Shown: positions 1 through 12,900 of the stretch, in pieces
Numbering within the stretch: the stretch's first letter is position 1
How the letters are laid out: each line of letters starts with the position of its first letter
Source: Trema orientale
Lineage: Eukaryota; Streptophyta; Magnoliopsida; Rosales; Cannabaceae
Assembly: GCA_002914845.1 (NCBI GenBank)
Contig: JXTC01000515.1
Coordinates: forward strand, 148,216-212,215
DNA: 64,000 nt
Direction of reading: 5' to 3'
The notes under the pieces: model-generated
Databases searched by the model: none
What the model was told of the DNA's origin: nothing
The model's input: the letters and a program-made list of their open reading frames with translations, nothing else
Made by a program: the position numbers and the translations under genes

Positions 1-1850
1 AAACTAGTGATCGCTGTCTTTTTCAGATTTTTTCAAATAATAATTAAGGGGATAACTTAAATAATATCTTCCAAGTTTGACCATCTTCTCTCATAAATAA
101 AATTACGCTCCTTTGTTTTTCATAATGTAAACATATATACAGATACTTTGACTTTTTTTATTGACCAAAGGTAATAATTCTTTTTTAAAATACTGATAAA
201 TAACCTTTAATGTTGTGTATGTTAATTGTTAGGACATTGACCCCTTGCGGGGTTGGGCTCTATGTTAAGAACTAATCAATTAAGTGGAGTATTAGGAACT
301 CATTCTCATTCTCACCACTTTTAAACGTAAGACTTTATTCACACACCCAATGAGCCAACAATTACCCCTCCGATGAAGAACACATTACGTTAAATTTTAG
401 GCTGTAAAATTTACTTCATTATGTTAAACTAATTAGAATATCTCTTTTCATCTACTTGAAATAATCTCATTGTAAACGCTAAGATTTACATTTAAATATA
501 TAGAAGGTCATTGACCAACTTGCAATCATGCATTCATATTAAAATTTTATTGGGATTATACTTATAAGAGCTGTCTACATACTCTTTACAGAGATCAAAT
601 CCTGATATAGTTCTAACTTTGCATAGGAGAAAAAAAAAAAATTATAGAGATTTTAGTAGTACTGATTGTGCATAAAATATACTTCGTCTCCACATGAATA
701 AAATATCTCTTATTTATAGGCAAATAAGAGATGTTTAATAAATAAAAAACTCTATTTTATTCCAACACTCATTAGTTAAAAAAAGAAAAATTTACAATAT
801 CATTTTAACTTTAAACAAATAATCACTATTTAAATTGGTGAAAAACCATCGTTCAACTGTACAATAAAATAAACTAACAATCAGAATTCAAAATCAAATT
901 AATACTAACTTATAGCTTAAATAACTCATTATATAGTCATCTTGGTAAAATATACTTAAAGTCATGTCGTACAATGAATTAAAGATGACACGTATAAAAC
1001 AAATAGAAAATAAAAATATACATATAAAATTTTTATCGATTTTGTTTGGTCCATTGGACGGTTATTTTGATCGGTTTCACATCCAAAAACTGATTGCCAG
1101 ACTGAAATGAAATTTACTTTCTTAGTTGATCAAACCAAATATTTATTAGAAAAACCAAATTGTTTGGTTTGATTTGATACGAATTAATCGATTATTGGTT
1201 GGTTTTTTTGGAACACCCTTACATGCATATCAACAACAACTTGAGATCTTCTCCATCATTTTCTTCCAATTAATAAACAAAATTCAGAAAAAAAATATAT
1301 ATGTAAAAAAAATAAAAACAATAATTTTACAAGGGTATTTTTGGAAACTTATATGTAGCTTCTAGTTTGTCTTATGGTTCTTATCCACACATTACGGTCT
1401 TCAATGTTTGTCGTCCAAAATTTGCCAACTGCTCCTCGTCAAGTTTTCGTACTCATTTACTCTAGTAACTTGTTTTGTTATATTCTTAGTCGGGTAAGCT
1501 GCGTGCATTCATCTGCTTTCCTTTATCGCCATCAGTGTTTCATTTGAGTTCCGCCTGGTTATTTTGTTGCTGCAAAATATATTAAATGCTTTTATTTGGT
1601 CCCTAAAAGACCGAAAAAAGAGAAAAGAAATTACAGAGAAAATACCTTATGTGGTTGAGAGATCCATGAATCGTAAGTTCGATCTAAAATAAAAAGGTAT
1701 GTAGCTTAATTTTCTTCTCTTATAAATTTTGGTTTGCTTCTCTGTGATTTAGTTTTCTTTAATATTTTTTTTTATTCAGCTGTGTTGAGCTTCTCTCGTA
1801 CTGATAACGTTTAATTTAATTATTTTGTTTTAAGAGCTTGATATCGGTTT

Positions 1851-1872
1851 ATATATATATATATATATATAT
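1851..1872. repeat. (AT)n microsatellite
   Basis: Uninterrupted AT dinucleotide run of about 11 units. Confidence 0.9.
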
Positions 1873-2674
1873 CTGGTTATGTATAATATCATTAGATATG
1901 CATATCAGCTGCACAATTCTAGTTGCAAAATCTGACAAAATGCCTACATAAACTCAAGCTATACAGTTAATGCTACAGAGTACGTACAGAAAGGGGAAAA
2001 ATTGAAAATGACGTGAGGAGACTTGACACAAAAAAATTAGAATTGCATCTCCGATTTACATTGTCAAAATATAGCGGCGTCTTGGAGCTAAAAAAATAAA
2101 AATAAATAAAAAGATAAAACTTTAATAAACTTTTTACCACTTAGCTACATTAGTTCTCTAATTTAAACGATTAATTACGATGTTAATAGAAACAATTCAT
2201 AACGTAATAAAAATTTTATGGTTAAGACATATTTTGCTCAGATTTAACTAGTGAATAATGAGTTTTTTTATTCATAGACCGAGTTTGAAGATGATGACAA
2301 CTGAGCGGTAAAAGAAAAAGTATTCCTTCTACTACTTAAAACTGAACTAGGATAAAATGTTAATTATCCCTTTTTTTTCCGTTTAATTATTTATCTATTT
2401 ATTTATTTGTTTTGTGTGTGTAAATACCATCATTGGTGTCAAATTTTGGGAATCGGATGGATATGGGCTTTTTACATAAATTCCAGTCCAAAGCCCGTTT
2501 AATTTTTTAGTGCCTTTTCTTTTTTTAAGAAACATTTTCTCTTCGAAATTTAAAAAATTCAAAGGTACCTGATATAACCAGACTGGTTATCCCTGGTTAT
2601 CTCAAGTAACCTCCAAGTAGTTAAAAAAGTTATATTTTTCTAAATACTTTTAGAAGTAGTATTTTTCAATAGAA

Positions 2675-3055
2675 AAAGTTCATAAATATCCGTTTTCAAA
2701 ACCATATTTTCATCAATGTTCTTTTCTATTTTTATTTCATAAATACCCGTTTTTATATATTTTTTTGGAGAAATATAGACTACTACTGTTTTACACATAA
2801 TATGTATACCAAAGTATATATTTCATGCATTAAATGTATACTGTGGTCTATATTTCATGAATAAAAGTTACGCTAAAAATTAGCACACATTTTAAAATGT
2901 GTACCGTTCATGTTTTACACATGGAATATGTACCTCATGGATAAAATTTACATTGTAAATGTGGACCACTCATATTTTGCATATGAAATATAGACCATAA
3001 AAATGGATATTTTTGAAATAAAAATAAAAATGGGTATTTTTGAAATAAGTTTTAA
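2675..3055. repeat. Degenerate inverted repeat, MITE-like
   Basis: The left end contains 'CATAAATATCCGTTTT' and 'CATAAATACCCGTTTTT'. The right end contains the complements 'GGATATTTTTGAAATAA' and 'GGGTATTTTTGAAATAA'. Between them, variants of 'AAATATAGACC' and 'GTAAATGTGGACC' also face each other. No clear target-site duplication was found, so this may be an old TIR element or a simple inverted duplication. Confidence 0.45.
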
Positions 3056-3792
3056 AAAACAGGTATTAGGCATAGTTTTCACGTTTTCAATTGTTTTGAT
3101 ATTTTAACACATACAATCAAATATCATCTCTTTTTCTTTTGGGCCCAAAAAATATATTTAAGACTACTTTTCAAGAATTTATTTTTTTAAAATGTCATAA
3201 AGTTTATGCCGGTATTTGTGACTTCCGATCATAAAAGTTATGATAGCTGCAAAAAAAATTATGAAAAATAATCGTGAAAATATATTTTTGCCCAAATTTC
3301 TCTTACCCTGGTCCAAATCCCCTAAATTTTCCCATTGTACATCAAAAAATAAAATGAAAAAAAAACATAACCTTTGGTTTCATTTTTTTTCCCTTCTAAT
3401 TACACATGATTCTAGAGGATTTATGATGATTATTATTTTTTTTTAGAGTTCATATTAATAAATGTCTCTTTTTCTATTTTTATAACTAAATGTCCAATGA
3501 TATGTATTTTTACACTTGTATATCTACTTATATACCAACTTTAGTTTATACACAGAGCATATTAGCTTTTATGTTAGTTTATACCAACTTTAGTTTATAC
3601 TCTATAGCAATCTTGATGTTAATTGCATGCGGACTCTTTTGGACTCACTCGTTAATGTATTAGTTGAAATAAAAATAAATTTAAAAAATTTAACTTGACA
3701 TACGATGCCAACTAACAAAAATCTAACCAATACTTCTTAGCTTCTCTAAGGAGTCGTTTTTGTCTAAACAGATTATTCCATAATTAACATAC

Positions 3793-3979
3793 GGGGAGGG
3801 CTACAGTAGGAGCGCCCCTACGTAAGGCCACCCTTTATACACCGTTTGATGAGAATCTGTAGGGAATAACGAAAATCTGTAGAGAATCTGTTTATACACA
3901 GATTCCCATCAAACAGTGTATAGACAGGCCCTACGCAGGGACGCCCCTACGCAGGGACGCCCCTACTGTAGACGCACCC
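3793..3979 (+). mobile_element. Palindromic MULE-type MITE, copy A
   Basis: A 187-bp member of a 172-bp palindromic family with five more copies at 38-41 kb. It starts GGGGAGGGCTACAGTAG and ends CTACTGTAGACGCACCC. The flanks are TTAACATAC (3784-3792) and TTAACATAT (3980-3988), a 9-bp target duplication with one mismatch, as expected for Mutator-like elements. The extra 15 bp are an internal tandem duplication of the ACGCCCCTACGCAGG segment near the right end. The element ends about 20 bp before the TATA box of the NLR gene. Confidence 0.85.
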
Positions 3980-3998
3980 TTAACATATAGTCAACAAA

Positions 3999-4007
3999 TA
4001 TAAATAG
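3999..4007 (+). promoter_or_regulatory. TATA box of the NLR gene
   Basis: TATAAATAG lies 185 bp upstream of the NLR start codon and just downstream of MITE copy A. It is the best TATA match in the leader region and would give a 5' UTR of roughly 150 nt. The transcription start is inferred. Confidence 0.5.
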
Positions 4008-4141
4008 CCATGTCATCTATGAGAGTTTCCACCTTGCTACTTAATTATCATTCCCTAATTCGACAGCCAATTATACAACAATTTACAATTTCATTCCATT
4101 TTTTCATAAAGTTTTACTTTGATCTAATCTTCAGAGAAAGG

Positions 4142-4174
4142 ATGAGAGAAAAGGGAGGTGAACATAAATTTTGA
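4142..4174 (+). promoter_or_regulatory. Upstream ORF in the NLR leader (10 codons)
   Basis: An ATG at 4142 opens a 10-codon frame (MREKGGEHKF) ending in TGA at 4172-4174, nine bases before the main ATG. If the transcript starts near the TATA box at 3999, this short frame would be in the leader and could lower translation of the receptor. No conservation data are available, so its role is inferred. Confidence 0.35.
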
Positions 4175-4183
4175 GTTGGAAGT

Positions 4184-6970
4184 ATGGAATTCTTTGTTAG
4201 AGTTGGTGCCTCCATAGTTGGAAAAATTGTAGAGTATACAGTTGAGCCAACTAGCCGTCAACTGGGCTTTCTTTTCCACTACAGAAGCAATGTAGATGAA
4301 CTCAAAACCCAGATCAGTTTGATAAAGAACTCAAAAGAAAGGTTACAACATTCTGTTGATGAGGCTAGAAGAAATCTTGGAGAAATTGAAGCTGATGTTG
4401 ATGATTGGCTATGTAGAGCATGTAAGATCATTGAAGAGGCCGAGGGATTCATTCAAAATGAAGACCAAGCTAATACCAGTTGTCGTAATGGGATGTTTCC
4501 AAATCCAGTGTTGCGGCATCGGTTAAGTAGAAAAGCAAAAAAGATGACACAAGAAGTGGTTAAAATAGAAAATGAAGGTAGATTTGAAAGGGTCTCTTAC
4601 CATCTTACTCTAGAGAGTATTCTTGAAAACAAAGGATATGAGGCGTTTGAAACAAGAAAGTTGATAGTGACCGGAATCATGAAGGCGCTAAGAGATCCTC
4701 TTGTTAACATAATTGGCATAAATGGAATGGCTGGCGTTGGAAAAACCATGCTCGCTAAGGAAGTTGGTAGACAAGCCTTGGAAGACGGGTTATTCAAAGT
4801 GGTGGTTGCCGTTACCATATCCCAAAATCCAAATTTTGAGAAAATTCAAGAAGAAATTGCTGAAAAATTGAATCTAGAGATTAGAGAGAAAACTATGTCT
4901 ATAAGAGCAGAACGTCTTCGACTTCGGTTTAGGCAAGAACGAGATGTCCTCGTAATCCTAGACGACATTTGGGAGAAATTCGACTTGCAACACTTGGGAA
5001 TATCTTTCGGGGATGATCAGAAGGGACACAAGATATTACTGACCTCAAGATTCCAGGATGTATTACTTGATGATATGGGTGCTTCTGAGAATTTTCAAGT
5101 TGGAGTTTTGTCTGAAATGGAAGCAATGAGTTTATTTAACAACATTATTAGGGATTCCATACAGAAACTACATTTTCAAACTTTAGCAGTTGAGATTGTT
5201 AAAGAGTGTGCAGGTTTACCGATTGCTATTTCCACAGTTGCCTATGCATTGAAAAACAAAAACTTGTTCCATTGGAAGGATGCCTTGATTCAGCTACAAA
5301 GATCTAGCCCGAAAAACATCAAGGATATGGATGAAAAGGTGTACAAGAGCATAAAACTGAGTTATGATTGTTTAGAGAGTGAAGAAGCGCAGTCATTATT
5401 TTTGATTTGTAGTCTACACGAAGAAGATGCAAGAATAAGCGTAAAGAGTTTGTTAAGATATGGTTTTGGCCTAGGCTTGTTTGAACATGTCTATACACTG
5501 GAAGAGGCAAAATGTAGGCTATGCACCCTGCTCAACAAATTAAAAGCATCTTGTCTGTTGTTGGAAGGTGATGAAGACTGGTACGTCAAGATGCATGATG
5601 TCATTCGTGATGTTGGCAAATTCATTGCGTCCGAGGAACGAAATATGTATTGTATTAGAAGTGATGTTGAACTAGAAAAATGCCTAAAGGATAACAGACT
5701 CAAGGATTCAACTGCAATTTCACTACCTTATGATGACATTAATTGTCTTCCTCAAAGGTTGAAATGTAGGCAGCTAATTCTTTTGATTTGGATGTGGAAA
5801 GGTCCATCTTTGCAAATTCCAGAATGTTTCTTTGAAGTGACAAAAAAAATGAAGGTTTTAGATTTGTTTTGCTCAAGCTTAAAACCACTACCTCAGTCAT
5901 TCTGTTTCCTTAGAAACCTTCGAACACTCTGCTTGGGAAATTGTAAATTGGGAGATGTAGCTCTCATTGGAGAGCTAACGAATTTAGAAATTCTTGACCT
6001 TTCAAGTTCTGATATTGAGAATTTTCCAAGAGAATTGGGGCAACTTACTCATCTACGATTATTGGATTTAAGCTTTTGTAAAAAGCTTGAAGTAATTCAA
6101 TCTAATGTCATGTCAAAGTTGAATTTGTTAGAAGAGTTGAATCTTAGAAGTACTTTCAATATTAAATGGGAGGCTGAGGATGTAGTCGAAAGAAATAATG
6201 CAAGTCTTTCCGAGCTTAAAAAGTTGACCAAGCTAAGGACTCTGCATTTGGATATACGAGATGCACATAATTTGCCAAATGACTTGTTCAATGAGAATTT
6301 GAATGCATACGAAATATCAATAGGACTTGATCATGATCGTTACAGGTTCGAGTTCAGGTCGAAAAAATTCTCTACTTCAACATTGGAACTCAAATTCAAA
6401 CAACTAAGTCGTGTAATAGAAGATAATAGTCTCTTAATGTTGCTGAAAAGGTCTGAAGTGTTATCTTTGGATGGCTTAGAGGGTACTAATGATAGTGTTG
6501 TTCCTGAATTAGATACAAATGGTTTTCCGCACTTGAAACATCTCAGTTTTAAAAACAATGCGAAAATTCGGTACATTGTTGACATGAAAGGATGGATTCA
6601 TTCTTCTATTATGTTTCAAAGCTTGGAATCATTGACCCTCGTATCTATTGGAAAGTTGGAATTGATATGTCACGGGAAACTCACACCACAGTCCTTCAAC
6701 AGATTACAAGTAATAGAAGTGCATGATTGTCACAAGTTAAGGGAAATCTTCTGTTTATCAACGGCTTTGTGCCTTCTACAACTCAAAAGTATTGAAGTCT
6801 CTCATTGCAGGATGATCAAGGAGATAGTCATTGATGACAGCCAGGGTGCAGACAATATAAATATATTTCCTCAGTTAACTTCCTTGAGGCTCTCTGATGC
6901 CCCAAAGCTTTTGTATTTCTACTCCGCATCGGAGCAGTCTACAAGCTCTGCGCCTTTTTTCAATGGAAAG
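4184..6970 (+). CDS. NLR exon 1: CC, NB-ARC and first LRRs
   Basis: 929 codons, ending in ...FFNGK before a GTACTA donor at 6971. It holds every signalling motif of the receptor, with P-loop, kinase-2, GLPL and MHD all intact. The kinase-2 aspartates D260/D261 are followed by W263, the tryptophan typical of CC-type rather than TIR-type NLRs. LRRs start at about residue 535. Confidence 0.92.
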
Positions 6971-9900
6971 GTACTACATTGAAATTCTTGTGTATTTTTG
7001 TTACTTTTATTTTTTTTTAATATATATTTCTAAAGATTAGCAGCTCGTCATAAAATTACGGATTAAGTAGAGAAAATTAGACAGAACGAAAATGAAAGTG
7101 ATTAGATGGTAATCATATATAACATGGTATTGGCCAAGAGATTTGTAGTAAAAAATTGACTTATAATGCCGATCTATTTATGTTAAAAACTTCCAATAAG
7201 TGAGATGATTTTAGAATTTTAGATTTTTTTTTTGAATCATTTGAATAATATAATTTTCAATTTTGGTATCATTTGAATAATATATTTCAAAAGATAATGT
7301 AACTATCCCACCTCATATCTCACTCTTTTAATACCATCTGATTTGACATGATTTGTTTTCATATCATTGGTGAATGCCATCCAAATAAATTTCAATTCAC
7401 CAATTAAACAATGATGAAATATTTATCACATCCGATTGTATCAAAAAAGGGATAAATAAAGTAGAATTCCTAGCTCTATCGTTTCCTTTTATTCATGTAT
7501 TTACTTGCATAATTAGGACATAAGTTTTGAAGAATCTTTCTCATAATTAGTGAAATTCAGAAGATTACTTCATATTACTCTCTAACTCTTTCCCTTTACC
7601 ATTTTTTTTTCATTACAGATTTGTAAATATTTCCTAATTAAGAGCATATTATGACGTGCTCTATATTTTCCTAAAACTTTTTCAACTTGTAAATACATAG
7701 GTATTGTAGTTTCATCAATCTCAATTTAGCAATAACGTTCGTTAGATTTTTTTTTTTTAAATTTTATGTGGGTCAAAATATCTATATATATATATATTTT
7801 AGAAGAAAAATACTTTCATTAAAAATAAAAAGATAGTACAATACCCATAAAGGGATTTTTTTTATTACAAAGCAGACAACCACAAAAAAACTGATAAAAA
7901 TCCTTGGAGGAAATTTGCACACTAAGATATTGGCGAAATTGATCTGTGAGGAGGAGATTTATGCAGATCACCATTAGTGTGTGCTTCAATAGAGCTTTAC
8001 GCCTTAGCGTTGGCTCCTTGTGACCCTCCCTTCAGCATTCATTGTTGGTGTCTCTTGCTTCTCATTAAAAAATAATAGGAGGGCAAATATTATTTTATAC
8101 ACGATCCAGATCTGAACAATCTGGTAAGAAACTACCATAGATCTAGATCTAGGTAGACTGAAATAATAAGAACTTAAACAAACACTACAGATTTAGATCT
8201 GAGGATAACAACCAGTTAGGAGGAAAACTACCTCTTCACATAGGATGATTATTTAGCAATACTACTAAAACAGGAAAGAAAACTCTAAAAAACCTATACT
8301 GGAGAGAGTAAAGACCCCCCTCCCAGGTAGGGGAGGCACCTGTTAACAGAGGAGAGCTGCTAGCGGAAGAATATTGCTGAGGGAAGAGAACCCGTGGATC
8401 AATATATTTGAATTGCAATTATATTTATCCTTTTTTATTTTAATGACAAACTTCAATTGACTAGTATTGTACTCTATGCAGCTTTTGCCAAGTCCTTGCT
8501 TTCAAAATCTAAGAGAATTGTGCATACAACATTGTGGACTTTTGAAGTACCTATTCTCATCATCTATTGTCGCAAATCTGAAGCAACTAAATCGACTTGT
8601 GATTAGACGTTGTGAAATGGTAGAAGAGATAGTAAGCACGGATAAAAGAACGGATAAATTTCAATTCCCTTATTTAAAGTCCTTGCAGTTGTCACAACTT
8701 CCTAAACTCACCAAATTCTCTACTGGAATCTTCATTGAGTTTCCATTGTTGAATGAACTAGAAATTGTGGATTGCCCTCAACTAATGACTTCTGTCTATA
8801 CGTCTAATACTACGAACACGTCGATCAATCAGGTATTGGGAGAAAGAAAGTCAAAGGATAATTTTTACACTAGCGGTACCCTGTTTTCATTTTTGAATGA
8901 GAAGGTGAAGTTTTCTTTTGTGAATATATCAATAATGGAATGAGCACTAGTCTTCATCATCGACTACTTTATTTCATTATTTAGCATGTTTTAGTAGTAT
9001 TTGGATAAATTTCATTTTGGCATTCAAAGCAATTATATAGGCAAGAGAAGTTAAAAATGTCTCTAGGAAATACAAATTAAGTGGTTAACCGGAAAAATGT
9101 GTTCAATTTACACATGTACGTTTTTGTGGGGCATATTCTTTTTGTTTTTCAATTTTGATAAGGGATAATATCACTTTTATACCTCGTATTTTGATACTTT
9201 TGTACAATTTGTATTTTATGTTTTAGTTATTATCAATATTGACTATTAGATTTGAAATCTGTCACAAATTTATTCACTGTCACTAATTTAGAGCAGTTAA
9301 TTTATCATGATGATTCAATAAACTTATTCTCGGATTAGTTTTTATATCGTTTATTTTTAATTTTTTAAATGGTATCTTAATAAATTTACTACTCTAAATT
9401 GATGTAAGAGTATAAATTTGTAATAGATTCAAATCTAATGGTATATGTTGATAATAACCAAAACAGAAAGTACACATTAAACAAAGTATCAAAATACAAG
9501 GTATAAAAGTAATTTTATCCCCTTTGATAAAGATGTTGGACTTTATTTGTTTATTTCTTTTAAAGGAAGTATAATTTTTCGCTTGCACCCTCATTATGCA
9601 TGTGAGGTCATATTAATTTGTTTTATTGTTCTTACTAATTCTATAAGAAACAATAATATGATGCAATATTTAATTTAATTCGTCATGCACATGTTAAAAT
9701 GAAGGCTTAAACAAATATATCAATGAATTATTAAGGGACTATTATTATAGTATGTTCTGTGTTGCATTTGTTTTAATAAAATTATTATGAAGATTTTGAT
9801 CACTGACAAGAATTTTACTCCGTGCAGTTTTTAGCAAGTAATTTAACAAAATTGGTTGTAGAGAAGTGTGGATCTTTGAAATATCTAGTCTCATCGTCTG

Positions 9901-12900
9901 CTGCTGTAAATCTCGTGCAACTCAATCGACTTGAGATAATCAACTGCGAAAAAATGGAAGAGATAACAAGTATGAATCAAAGGACAGATAAAATGCTATT
10001 CCCTAAACTAAATTATCTGCATCTGTCAAGTCTTCCAAAACTCACAAGATTTTGTGCTGGTACTTTCGTCGAGTTTCCGTTGTTAACTAAACTTAGAATG
10101 GTGGAGTGTCCTGAATTTGCTGGTTTCATATACTCGTCAAATGACAAAGAAGTAGGGGATGTGAATTCAGAGGATAATCTTTGTAGTACCACATTATCTC
10201 TTTTCCATGATAAGGTGAGCCTTTATATAGCTGATCATCTGTTTAACTCTACTTTATATGCTAGCCAACATTATATTAGATCTTACGGACTATTATTTTG
10301 CCTACTCATTAATGGCATCACTCAATGCAGGTTACATTCCCTAGTTTGCAGATAATAAATATCCGGCGTTTGGATAGGCTAAAAATGATATGGCAGGGAC
10401 AGGTACAACCTATGATAGATCTCTTTTGTTGATTTTAGTCTTAATTTATTATTAGTTGTACATATATATAAGAAACATTATAGTTGGAAAGATTTTTTAA
10501 ATTGACATTTATTTGACACTTAGACAATTATAAATGAAAAGATTTTCGCTTCGCAAAATTTCACTCTATGCAGGCAAGTCCAACTTGTTTTCAGAATCTG
10601 ATGCAATTGCACATAGGGGAGTGTAGATCAATGAAATATCTGTTCTCATCATATGCCGTTACGAATCTCGTGCAACTCAAGAAACTCAAAATAAGTTGTT
10701 GTGAAAGGATGGAAGCAATAATAAGCATAGATCAAAGGATGGATGAATTGATATTCCCTAATCTAGATTATCTGGAGCTGTTGTATCTTCCACAATTCAC
10801 AAGATTTTGTAACGGAACGAGCTCTATCAAGTTTCCACTATTAACCGAGCTTAGAATGGAGGATTGTCCTGAATTCATGTCTTTCATCTATACTTCTTCT
10901 ATCATCAGGACAAACATGTTGGATAATGAAGAGCTTAAAGAAATGAAGTTAAAGGATCATGCTCAACTTCGCTCCCCCATGTTATGTCTACTGGATGAAA
11001 AGGTAATATTTCTTATTCCTTTGCTCCCTTTTCAAAACTCCACATTGTGCTATTTAAAGTTGGTTTTACTGCTATATTTTTGCCAACTCATGGAATCAAA
11101 AAATGCAGGCTGTGTTCCCAAATTTGGAGATTATAGACATTAAAAGGTTGAACTGCTTGAGGACAGTATGGCAAGATCAATTTATGGCAGATTCTTTGTG
11201 CAAGTTGAAAGTCATAGAAGTTCAGCATTGTGAGAATCTAAGTTTTGTATTTCCTTCTAATATGCTCGGCAGACTCCATAATCTAAGAAGAGTGTACATT
11301 CGACCGTGTAAAATGCTAGAAGAGGTATTTTATCAATGTTCATATATGCAATAATAGCATGACATATTTCTTCACTTCAAGTTTCGTAAGTAAATATATA
11401 ATAGATCGATGTTGCTGAAGTCTTAGTCTAAATTGGAACTCAAAATAAGGTCTGAATTACGGGAATCCCATTTTAAGCTCAAAGTGCATATCTGTGTTTG
11501 TAAAGCATAAGCTCAAAGCATGACAATTTATTTATTTAGTACAAAATTTGTTGTTTAAAAGTGGGATTGAACTTTTCAGGTTACATATGATTTAGACTTG
11601 GAAGCTTTTATTTTGGTGGGAAAGGATGGCCATGAGGAGGGTCCACGTGATTTAAACAACATCCTAGGTGGTAAAGAAAATTGTAGCATAGTATTTTCGC
11701 GTGTAAAATCATTACAGCTTCATGTAATTCCCACATTGATGCACCTGTTTGAGGAGAACTCCCAACTAAGAGAAGCCTTCCAAAGTTTGGAAGATTTACT
11801 CGTACGGAAATGTCTCATGTTGAAGAACTTAGTGCCATCCTCTACATCGTTATCAAACTTGACATCTCTAAGTGTGTCAAGATGTCACGGAATAGTGAAC
11901 TTGTTAAGTTGTTCAACAGCTAGGAGTCTGGCACGACTGCGAGACATGAGCATCGATGAATGCCAAAAGATGACAAAAATAATTGCGGATGAAAAATCAT
12001 GTGATGTTGATATTGAAGGAGAAATTACTTTTAGTTCATTGGAAGTTTTGCGTCTAAATAGATTACCAAGTCTTACTAGCTTCCACTCGGAGAATCATCT
12101 CATGAGATTTCCAAAATTGAAAACGGTAATTGTGATGGAGTGCCCTGAGATGTCAAATTTCTGTTATGTGGCATCACATATCGTGACAAGAGAACTTCCA
12201 TTGGTGCAATCTTCGGAGGAAGAGAACTCTCTTCCACAGGTAGCCCTTCAAAATTTGGAAATTTTATTCGTACGAAGATGTGATAGTTTGAAGAACTTAG
12301 TACCACTGTCCATATTTTTCAAAAACTTGACAATTCTAAGAGTAGCGGCATGCAATGGGATGGTAAATTTGCTGACTTGTTCAATAGCTAGAAGTTTATC
12401 AAGACTGAAAACACTGAGCATAATCAAATGCCAGAGAATGGTGGAGATAATTGCAAGTGAAGGATGTGACAGTGACCATACAGAAAGTGAAATTATATTC
12501 AATCAATTGGAAATTTTATCACTACATAAATTACCAAGACTGGCCAGCTTCCATTTGGGGGAATGTACCATGAGATTTCCAAAACTGAAAACAGTGATTA
12601 TGATGGAGTGCCTTGAGATGCAGAGTTTTTGCTTCCAGAATTTAGAGATTTTAGATGTAGGGGTATGTGGCAAGTTGAAGAACTTAGTGACAACATCCAT
12701 ATCTCTCCAAAATTTGACAACTCTGAGAGTGTCATCATGTGATGGAATGGTAAATTTGTTGAGCTGCTCAACAGCTAAAAGTCTTGTGCAACTGAAAAAT
12801 ATGAGCATAAGTGAGTGCCAAATAATGACAGAAGTAATTGCAAATGATCAGGGAGGTGATGTTAATGGGGAAGATGAAGTTATTTTTGATAGCTTGGAAG

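Larger units (their letters stand above)
1..3792. other. AT-rich intergenic region upstream of the NLR gene
   Basis: No gene is supported here; open frames are short and of low-complexity composition. Visible content is homopolymer runs, an (AT)n tract near 1851, a degenerate inverted repeat at 2675-3055, and around 1040-1220 a stretch of 'TTTGGTTTG'-type sequence ending in GAACACCC that looks like the worn end of a TIR transposon. Confidence 0.6.

Noticed and set aside
4597-6585. Several minus-strand frames inside NLR exon 1
   Set aside because: They are antisense shadows of the NB-LRR coding sequence; their peptides have no family resemblance.
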